This document shows positions 58,510-64,000 of a DNA stretch of 64,000 bases, piece after piece (the stretch's first letter is position 1; each line of letters starts with the position of its first letter). The stretch comes from JBBRVW01 sp038246545 (lineage in GTDB: Bacteria; Actinomycetota; Actinomycetes; JACCUZ01). The position numbers were made by a program, and so were the translations under genes. A model generated the notes under the pieces. The model searched no databases, was not told where the DNA came from, and saw nothing but the letters and a program-made list of their open reading frames with translations. The stretch lies in contig JBBRVW010000025.1 of NCBI GenBank assembly GCA_038246545.1, positions 4,330 through 68,329 on the forward strand, written 5' to 3'.

Positions 58510-59142
58510 CGAGGCGGCCGGGTCGCGCACGGCGACAGCCAGGACCGCGACGGAGACGACCAGCACTGCGGTCCAGCGCAGGTGAGCCGACTCCCAGCCG
58601 GGACCAGGCAGTGTCGTGAGCGCAACCGGAGCCGGCAGCCCGGGCACGCCGAAGACGAAGCCCGCGAGCACCGGCCCGGCGGCCACACCGGGATCCGGCA
58701 GCCCGGGCCGGACCGCCAGCGACGCGACGAACGCGACGACCACGGCGGTGACAGTGGCTGCCTCGAGGGTCAGCGCCAGCGACGGCAGCGCCCCCGCAAC
58801 CCGGGCGTCCACCCAGGACACCAGCACCGCCCAGGCGGCGGCTGCGGGGGCGACGACGAGCAGCACCCGCAGGCCGGACCGGAACCGCAGCGGCGCCGGG
58901 ACCGCTGACAGCGTCGCCCGGGTGTGGTCGTCGAACGCACCGGCCACCCCCGCCGCCAACAGCACCCCGACCACGCGCACCTCCCACAGCACCGCCGGCG
59001 GGTCCGCCCTCGCCGGGTCCCGCCACCACAGCAGCAGCACGGCCGCGAGCACCGCCACCGGCAACGGCTGCCACCGCAGGGCTCGCAGGGTGGGCCGGAG
59101 CAGCAGCCGCGCCTGACGCGTCCGCGCCGCGGCCGTACTCAC
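58378..59142 (-). CDS. Hypothetical ABC-2-like membrane protein
   Basis: 254 residues, about six hydrophobic segments (LPVAVLAAVLLLWW, VRVVGVLLAAGVAGAFDDHT, LRVLLVVAPAAAAWAVLV, VTAVVVAFVASLAVRPGL). AFDDHTRATLSAVPAPLRFR suits an ABC-2 permease. GTG start overlaps the upstream stop (GTGA). The hydrophilic C-terminal tail of about 44 residues lies antisense to the convergent gene and looks non-conserved. Last gene of the sigma-controlled ABC operon. Confidence 0.68.
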   Translation of the reverse strand: MSTAAARTRQARLLLRPTLRALRWQPLPVAVLAAVLLLWWRDPARADPPAVLWEVRVVGVLLAAGVAGAFDDHTRATLSAVPAPLRFRSGLRVLLVVAPAAAAWAVLVSWVDARVAGALPSLALTLEAATVTAVVVAFVASLAVRPGLPDPGVAAGPVLAGFVFGVPGLPAPVALTTLPGPGWESAHLRWTAVLVVSVAVLAVAVRDPAASLRRQRQGSEDPPSELLVTDDLDVRVVDGEAPAGQPHHRAVGHP

Positions 59143-59876
59143 GGCAGCTGCAGGGAACAGGCCACCAGCACGACGACACCCGCGAGCGCGCCCGCGGCAA
59201 ACGGCAGCCAGGGGCGCCGCGCCACCGGGAGCAGAGCCCCGGCTGCCGCGAGGGCGCAGAGCGCCAGCAGGTACCCGAGGTGCCAGCCCGCCGAGCCCGG
59301 CTCCCTGGCCGGGATCGCGTCGCCGCCCGTCGACCGGACGAAGTCGACGTACGCGCCGAGGTACGGCCAGTGCGCGGAGACCCAGGCGTTCGCCGTGACC
59401 ACCGCGACGACCGCGACCAGCGGCAGGCCGGGCCACGGCAGCAGCCGGGCGACGGCCACCCCCAGCAGTCCGGCGCCGAGGATCGCGGCAGGCGGGCTCG
59501 CCACGTGCTGCCACAGCAGCGGCAGACCCGTGTCACCACCGTGGAGCGCGAGCCAGCCCAGCGAAGCGACGGCCGCGATGACGGCAGGGGCCGCGGCGGC
59601 GAGCAGCATCGCCACGGTCCGGTGCAGGGGCGGCATCGGGAGCGCGCCGGTCCACTCGTCGACACCGGAGCGGCGGCCGGACGTCGCGACCAGGTTCACC
59701 GCGAAGTAGGCGGGGACCGCCAGGAGGAACACCAGCATCGCCGTGACCATCGAGTACCGGTCGTACGGCGCCGCCGGGCCGTCGAGGCCGACGCCCAGCA
59801 CGTACCACAGCAGACCCAGCAGCAGCGCGGGGTGCCGCGCGACCCGCCAGGCCTGGACCCGGGCGAGCTCGGGCAC
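59139..59876 (-). CDS. ABC transporter membrane protein, N-terminus probably frameshifted
   Basis: 245 residues from GTG 59876: ELARVQAWRVARHPALLLGL, RYSMVTAMLVFLLAVPAYFA and six or so membrane segments, with SGRRSGVDEWTGALPMPPLH in a cytoplasmic loop, as in ABC-2 type permeases. Every other gene in this operon starts by a 4-bp overlap. A GTG at 59956 overlaps the ATPase stop in just that way and reads SLREMIATGRAEAAPAR, but in another frame; one missing base near 59900 would join it to this sequence. The annotated start is therefore probably internal. Confidence 0.65.
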   Translation of the reverse strand: MPELARVQAWRVARHPALLLGLLWYVLGVGLDGPAAPYDRYSMVTAMLVFLLAVPAYFAVNLVATSGRRSGVDEWTGALPMPPLHRTVAMLLAAAAPAVIAAVASLGWLALHGGDTGLPLLWQHVASPPAAILGAGLLGVAVARLLPWPGLPLVAVVAVVTANAWVSAHWPYLGAYVDFVRSTGGDAIPAREPGSAGWHLGYLLALCALAAAGALLPVARRPWLPFAAGALAGVVVLVACSLQLP

Positions 59877-59952
59877 CAGCGCCCACGGGCCGCCGACCGC
59901 CGGCGGGCCGGGGCGGCCTCGGCGCGGCCGGTCGCGATCATCTCGCGGAGGC

Positions 59953-60813
59953 TCACGCCGCCACCCCCCGGGCCCGGTCCCCCACGAGCAGCAGGTAGGC
60001 GTCCTCGAGCGTGGGCAGCACGACCTGGGCTCCGGGCGGGGCGATGTCGCCGACGTTGCGCACGTCGCCCTCCGCGGTCCTCCACGCGATCCGGGCAGCC
60101 GGCGCGCGCTCGGGCGCGAGCCAGACCCGCCCGCGGGCCATGCTCGTGAGCTGACCCGGCGTCCCGTCGAAGGCCACCCGCCCGCCGTCCACCACCACGA
60201 CATGGGGGCACAGCGCGGCAACGTCCTCGGTCTGGTGGGTGGACAGGATCACGCTGCGGCCCTCGCCGATGCGCGACACCAGGTCGCGGAACCGGAGCCG
60301 CTGCTCCGGGTCGAGACCGGCCGTCGGCTCGTCCAGCACGACGAGGTCGGGGTCGCCGAGGACCGCCTGGGCCACCCCGACCCGGCGCTTCATACCGCCG
60401 GAGAGAGCCCGGATCCGGCGGTCGGCGACGTCGGCCAGTCCCACCAGGTCGATCACCCGGCGGACCTCGTCGTGCCGGGCGCGCCGGTCGGTGAGCTCCT
60501 TGAGGATCGCGACGTAGTCGACGAACTCGAAGACGGTGAAGCCGCGGTGGAACCCGGGCTCCTGCGGGAGGTAACCGAGCCGGCGCCGGATCTCGAGCCG
60601 GTCGCCGGTGTCCTGCGGGTCGCGGCCGAGCAGCCGCAGCGTGCCGCTGTCCGGTGCGAGCACGGTGGCGAGCATCCGCAGCAGCGTGGTCTTGCCGGCG
60701 CCGTTCGGGCCGAGCAGGCCGGTCACGCCGGGGCCGGCGCCGAAGGTGACGCCGGCCAGCGCACAGGTGCGGCCGCAGGACTTGGTCACGTCGACGACGC
60801 GCACCCCCGTCAT
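59953..60813 (-). CDS. ABC transporter ATP-binding protein
   Basis: 286 residues. Walker A LLGPNGAGKTTLLRML near 37, Q-loop RLGYLPQEPGF, signature ALSGGMKRRVGVAQAVLGDP near 135, Walker B LVVLDEPTAGLDPEQ and switch His in VILSTHQTEDV. A C-terminal extension of about 70 residues ends GDRARGVAA. It serves the two downstream membrane proteins as an exporter-type (ABC-2) system. The ATG overlaps the anti-sigma stop (ATGA). Confidence 0.92.
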   Translation of the reverse strand: MTGVRVVDVTKSCGRTCALAGVTFGAGPGVTGLLGPNGAGKTTLLRMLATVLAPDSGTLRLLGRDPQDTGDRLEIRRRLGYLPQEPGFHRGFTVFEFVDYVAILKELTDRRARHDEVRRVIDLVGLADVADRRIRALSGGMKRRVGVAQAVLGDPDLVVLDEPTAGLDPEQRLRFRDLVSRIGEGRSVILSTHQTEDVAALCPHVVVVDGGRVAFDGTPGQLTSMARGRVWLAPERAPAARIAWRTAEGDVRNVGDIAPPGAQVVLPTLEDAYLLLVGDRARGVAA

Positions 60814-61631
60814 GCGGACCTCCTCGAGTCGTAGGCGAAGGCCGGTCGCTGGCGGACGACGGCGGCCGCCGCGACGACCAGCACCGCCAGGGCGACGAGC
60901 TGGCCGGCGGCGCCGAAGGCCGCGAGGTCGGCGTCGTCGGCCCGGCGGACGAGAAGGACGAGAGCCACCCAGGTCGTGAGCACCCCGGCCGCCGCCCACA
61001 CCGGCGTGACCCGGGCGGACAGCGCGAGCGTGGTGGCGCTGAGGGCGAATGCGGGGAGCAGCCATGCGACCGCGGTCCAGCCGCGGTCGAGCAGGGCCAG
61101 CGAGCCGAGCGAGGTGAGGACGACGGTGCTCCCGACGACGGCCACGCTACGGATGAGCAGGAGCCGCAGCATGGAGTACGGCGCCGCGACCGCGAGCTCG
61201 TAGGCCGGGTCGGCGAACCGGCCGTAGGCGGCGGCGACCCCGGCGACCGGCAGCATGGGGGCCAGCGTGAGGTAGCCGAGCAGCCCTGCCGGGGATGCGC
61301 CCGCGAACACGACGGCGAACACGACGGCACCGGCGAGCGAGCCCAGCCAGGACGCCTTCAGCGACGGGGTCGCTGCCAGCAGCCGCGCGGGGCCCGCACC
61401 GACGCCGCCGCGGGCCAGCATCCGCTCGAGCCACGGCCGCCCGGTGAGCTGCACCCGGTCGTCGACCTCACGCCAGACCGCGTCCAGCCGGCGCCGGTTG
61501 ACCTGCGGGGCGAGGCGGGCCCGGCAGTCGGTGCAGGTCGTGAGGTGCGCCTCGGCCGAGGCGGCCACGGCCGCGGACGCCTCCCCCGCGACGTAGCGGG
61601 CCAGGGTCGGCTCGTCGATGTGCCAGCTCAT
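60810..61631 (-). CDS. Zinc-finger anti-sigma membrane protein
   Basis: 273 residues. The N-terminus WHIDEPTLARYVAGEASAAV, then AEAHLTTCTDCRARLA near 28-43, carries the HxxxCxxC zinc motif of ZAS anti-sigma factors. About six membrane segments follow, more than the single one usual for such proteins, so it may also belong to the transporter. ATGA overlap with the sigma gene upstream and with the ATPase downstream. It would hold the sigma factor at the membrane until a signal arrives. Confidence 0.82.
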   Translation of the reverse strand: MSWHIDEPTLARYVAGEASAAVAASAEAHLTTCTDCRARLAPQVNRRRLDAVWREVDDRVQLTGRPWLERMLARGGVGAGPARLLAATPSLKASWLGSLAGAVVFAVVFAGASPAGLLGYLTLAPMLPVAGVAAAYGRFADPAYELAVAAPYSMLRLLLIRSVAVVGSTVVLTSLGSLALLDRGWTAVAWLLPAFALSATTLALSARVTPVWAAAGVLTTWVALVLLVRRADDADLAAFGAAGQLVALAVLVVAAAAVVRQRPAFAYDSRRSA

Positions 61632-62114
61632 GCCAGTGCCTCTCGCAGCTGCGCCTTGGCGCGCATCATCCGGGTCTTCACGGTCCCCGTCGGCAGGCCG
61701 AGCAGGAGCCCGGCCTCGCGGGTGGTCAGGCCGTCCAGGACGGTCGCCTGGACGACGGTACGCAGCTCGGGAGAGAGCCGGCCGAGAGCGCCGGCGAGGT
61801 CGCCGTACTCCACGCCGGCGAGCACCCGCTCCTCCGCCGACGGCTCGGTCCCCGATCCCGATCCCCCAGATCCAGGCGGCGACCTCCCCGTCTCCGGACC
61901 ACCGTCGCGCTCCCCTCCACACCGCGACGAAGGTGTCCTGTACCGCCTCGTCGACCAGCTGGGCGTCGTTGCAGCGCCGGGTCAGGCGTAGCAGCAGCCA
62001 GGCCGCATGCCGGGCGTACAACGTCTCGAGCGCACCGCGGTCGCCAGCGGCCACGGCGCGCACCAGGACGGCGTCGCTCGGCTGGTCGTCGGCGGTGTCG
62101 GCCACGGGTGTCAC
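61628..62114 (-). pseudogene. ECF sigma factor with a damaged linker
   Basis: Region 2 is intact in one frame: SDAVLVRAVAAGDRGALETL, QLVDEAVQDTFVAVWRGARR and EVAAWIWGIGI. Region 4 is intact in another: LAGALGRLSPELRTVVQATV and TREAGLLLGLPTGTVKTRMM. Between them (about 61845-61875) the usual 15-20 residue Arg-rich linker is absent and the frame changes by two, around a repetitive GGGATCGGGATCGGGG stretch. A deletion of 3n+2 bases, or an assembly collapse, explains this. Starts possible at GTG 62114 or 62105. If real, the sigma/anti-sigma/ABC operon has lost its activator. Confidence 0.7.
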
Positions 62115-62146
62115 TGTGGTCCGGTCGGCCGCTGTCCGCACTCTGT

Positions 62147-62749
62147 TCAGAACGGCATCGTGACGCGGGCCAGCCGGGCACCGGCGTTGCCGGCCGGCAC
62201 GGCGCCGCCGGCGCTGGTCGTGTTGAGGTGCAGGATCACCGCCCGTGGCCCACCCGTCGCGGTGGGCCGGAACGGCCAGTCGACGACGGTCTGCGCGCGC
62301 CCGTTGCCGGCCGCGTTGGTCACCAGGTCCAGCCAGACCTCGTTGGCCGGGTTGGCGTACGCCGGGTCGGTGGAGGCCACCGTGAGGCTGCCGTTCGCGG
62401 CCGGGTCCGGAGCGTTCTGGTAGTGCGCGCCAGCAGCGGCTCCGGTCGCGCCGCAGGGCAGGTAGTGCGCGTGCGCGCCGTAGGTCTCGTCCGGCAGCAG
62501 GCCCCACGCGTGCAGGACGACGGTCCGGCCGCTGCCGGTGGGGACCGCGCGGACCGCGACCCGGGCGCCGACCGGCACCTGCGACGGGTCATAGGTGAAC
62601 GCCGCCGTCGCGCCCGCTGGGGCAGCGAACAGGCCCCCGGCGTCGACCGGGCCGACGGAGGCGCCCGCCGGCGCGGTCGCGGCCGCGACGACGAGTGCCG
62701 TACCGAGACCGGCGGCAGCGGCGAGGACGGCGGAGCGGCGTACGGTCAT
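62147..62749 (-). CDS. Secreted Cu/Zn-superoxide-dismutase-like protein
   Basis: 200 residues with a signal peptide (RRSAVLAAAAGLGTALVVAA, cleavage near AGASV). The beta-barrel signature parts are YGAHAHYLPCGATGAAAGAH near 90, with metal-type His, and GPRAVILHLNTTSAG near 165, ending NAGARLARVTMPF like the GNAGxRxxCGVI end of Cu/Zn SOD but without its second Cys. Several copper-site His seem to be missing, so it may be an SOD-like fold without full activity. Confidence 0.75.
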   Translation of the reverse strand: MTVRRSAVLAAAAGLGTALVVAAATAPAGASVGPVDAGGLFAAPAGATAAFTYDPSQVPVGARVAVRAVPTGSGRTVVLHAWGLLPDETYGAHAHYLPCGATGAAAGAHYQNAPDPAANGSLTVASTDPAYANPANEVWLDLVTNAAGNGRAQTVVDWPFRPTATGGPRAVILHLNTTSAGGAVPAGNAGARLARVTMPF

Positions 62750-62812
62750 GGCGAGCCCCTTCCGGCGACGACGAGTGACACCCTCCCTGTCGGTGCCGGA
62801 GCCCCGAACGGT

Positions 62813-63115
62813 TCAGTGCCGGGCAAGCCGGATCCGCGCGACGCCGCCGTCGAGGTCGACGGTGCTGCGCGGCGGCGCGCCGTCGTCGGCCTCGTCGCGC
62901 ACCAGCTCCTGCTTCTGCCGCTCGGCCAGCTCGTCGGCCTTGCCGGGCGACAGGGACGCGTGCAGCAGCTCGAACCCGGTCGAGGAGACCTGGCTGTCCC
63001 GCCGCCACCGGACGAGGCCGTGGTCGCGCAGCCGGAGGAGCAGCTGGTCGACGGCGGCCACCGCGAGCAGCGCAAGGACCAGCCCCGGCAACGTCAGTGC
63101 GACGGCGACGCCCAC
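62813..63115 (-). CDS. DUF6191-like small membrane-anchored protein
   Basis: About 100 residues. One N-terminal membrane helix (VALTLPGLVLALLAVAAVDQ), then a cytoplasmic part with FELLHASLSPGKADELAERQ and a short charged tail, matching the DUF6191 pattern (FELL...P...DE..ER...). The GTG at 63115 has no Shine-Dalgarno; TAGCCT about 10 bp upstream could be a -10 for a leaderless transcript. A longer frame to 63241 is also open. Confidence 0.6.
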   Translation of the reverse strand: MGVAVALTLPGLVLALLAVAAVDQLLLRLRDHGLVRWRRDSQVSSTGFELLHASLSPGKADELAERQKQELVRDEADDGAPPRSTVDLDGGVARIRLARH

Positions 63116-63258
63116 AACGGCGAGGCTACGCCGCCGGGGCGACGCCCCCCGTCTCAACGCCCGCCCCACAGGGGGATAAGCGCTGGCTAACGCCCTTGTT
63201 CGCAGCCGGGGAGGGCCCGACGGTGAGGAGGAACGCACCACCGAACCGAGGAGCCCGC

Positions 63259-63819
63259 ATGAGAAGGTCCCGCCGCATCGCCCTCACCGTGGCCGTGGCC
63301 ACCGGACTGCTCGGTGGCGCCGGCGCCGCAGTCGCAGGGATCAACACCGGGGCCGGGAGCACGGCGGCCGCCGGCTCGACCGTCTCCTCGGGGACGACAC
63401 CCGTCGCCGCGGCCGGTACGACGGCGGAGGACGCCGAGCTCGTGACGTACGTCGACGAGATGGGCCGCCGGGCCAGCCGCCTCCAGGAGCGACTGGCAGC
63501 CGCCCAGGCCCGTCTGGAGCACGCCCGCACCGTGCACGCGGCACGCGTCGTCGCCGCCCTGCAGGCGCGTGCCGCTGCCGCTGCCGCTGCCGCCGGCGCC
63601 GCCAGCGCGAGCGGCCCCGGGACGGCTGCGGACGACACCAGCGACGGCGCCGGCTCGGACGACGGCTCCCGGGCCGAGTCGGGCGACGACCACGGCGACG
63701 ACGCGTCCAGCAACGTGAACGGCGACCACCGCGAGCACGGCGACGACGCCTCCGACGACGGCGACAACGAGAACGAGGACGCGAGCGACGACACCTCGGA
63801 CGACCACAGCGATGACTGA
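63259..63819 (+). CDS. Secreted protein with coiled coil and Asp-rich tail
   Basis: 186 residues: signal peptide (RRIALTVAVATGLLGGAGAA), a helical segment of about 50 residues suited to coiled coil (DEMGRRASRLQERLAAAQAR), an Ala run, and a C-terminal about 60 residues very rich in Asp/Ser/Glu (DDGDNENEDASDDTSDDHSD), which could bind calcium. GAGGAG 7 bp before the ATG. Its last codons overlap the next start. It resembles a membrane-associated partner of redox proteins by position only. Confidence 0.65.
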   Translation: MRRSRRIALTVAVATGLLGGAGAAVAGINTGAGSTAAAGSTVSSGTTPVAAAGTTAEDAELVTYVDEMGRRASRLQERLAAAQARLEHARTVHAARVVAALQARAAAAAAAAGAASASGPGTAADDTSDGAGSDDGSRAESGDDHGDDASSNVNGDHREHGDDASDDGDNENEDASDDTSDDHSDD

Positions 63820-64000
63820 CCGCCGGGGCACCGCTGCCGGCTGGCGGACGGCCGCTGCCGTCGCGCCGGTCGCAGCGGCAGCCCTGGCACTGGCCACCGG
63901 GTGGGCCGTGCAGCACCCGCCGGCCGGCGCGGCCGCTGCGGACCCCTCCGCCGCAGCGGCCGCGCCACTCCCGGGCCCGACGACGCCGTCAGCTTCCGGC
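63812..64000 (+). CDS. Start of an exported or membrane protein (cut by window edge)
   Basis: 63 codons, open to the right edge. It begins MTDRRGTAAGWRTAAAVAPV, with a hydrophobic segment (AAVAPVAAAALALATGWAV) acting as signal or anchor, then Ala/Pro-rich sequence. The ATG overlaps the preceding stop by 8 bp, so it is translated from the same message. Too little is visible to name it. Confidence 0.55.
   Translation, partial: MTDRRGTAAGWRTAAAVAPVAAAALALATGWAVQHPPAGAAAADPSAAAAAPLPGPTTPSASG

Noticed and set aside
1..64000. tRNA, rRNA, CRISPR, insertion sequence or prophage genes
   Set aside because: None was recognised on reading both strands; no transposase, integrase or regular spaced repeats were found.

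Overview
The window is high-GC, densely coded DNA with many GTG starts and 4-bp ATGA/GTGA stop-start overlaps. It also encodes a mycothiol-enzyme-fold protein, snapalysin-like and Tat-exported proteins, DUF6153, DUF6191 and DUF6458-type small proteins, and an AcdR/FadR-like fatty-acid operator. Together these point to an actinomycete. I cannot place it below class level. I saw no rRNA, tRNA, CRISPR array, transposase or phage gene.

Region 1 (1-16279) is an amino-sugar salvage island. On the minus strand lie a BadF-type amino-sugar kinase, a secreted GH3 beta-N-acetylglucosaminidase (NagZ), an exo-beta-N-acetylmuramidase (NamZ/DUF1343) and an RpiR regulator. On the plus strand lie a UPF0309-type SIS protein, an NgcEFG-type ABC importer and a DUF5107 protein. 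A second minus-strand operon encodes a GlmS/AgaS-like SIS protein, a ROK kinase and a class II aldolase. It faces nagA and nagB. The simplest reading is that secreted NagZ and NamZ cut peptidoglycan remnants to GlcNAc and MurNAc, which are imported, phosphorylated and sent to fructose-6-P. The UPF0309 protein is a candidate for the missing MurNAc-6-P etherase.

Region 2 (16358-19576) holds a COG4705 membrane protein, two tandem paralogous small UspA-like proteins and two decayed genes. Region 3 (19678-24854) is a persulfide-stress unit: a CsoR-family regulator with the CstR-type ligand set, a rhodanese, a persulfide-dioxygenase/rhodanese fusion, a TauE exporter and an MMPL transporter, with three matching ATAC-N8-GTAT sites. 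Region 4 (24891-35281) is mixed metabolism: MarR/azoreductase, VOC, AraC-DinB, lipoamide dehydrogenase, trypsin-like protease, PaaK, MFS, NUDIX and thioredoxin. Region 5 (35395-39630) has a secreted phosphoesterase and an arsenic operon (small Cys-tailed protein, arsI, a 16-residue Cys-pair peptide, arsR, aquaporin, arsC) divergent from a second arsR.

Region 6 (39648-50294) includes a shortened tungstate-binding-like lipoprotein, CPBP protease, rhodanese, methyltransferase, DUF305 lipoprotein, an ECF sigma/anti-sigma-like pair, a snapalysin-like protease and an acyl-CoA dehydrogenase behind two operator-like repeats. Region 7 (50400-56210) has an HD-GYP protein running out of frame into an ice-binding domain, an APH kinase, an NHL-thioredoxin and a scar of decayed duplications. 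Region 8 (56231-64000) has NYN and nitrilase-family proteins, an ABC transporter controlled by a sigma/anti-sigma pair, a Cu/Zn-SOD-like protein and secreted proteins.

Several genes carry what look like one-base deletions (near 18610, 18540, 42460, 46713, 51840, 55912 and 59900). They may be real decay or uncorrected sequencing errors, and the pseudogene calls depend on which.
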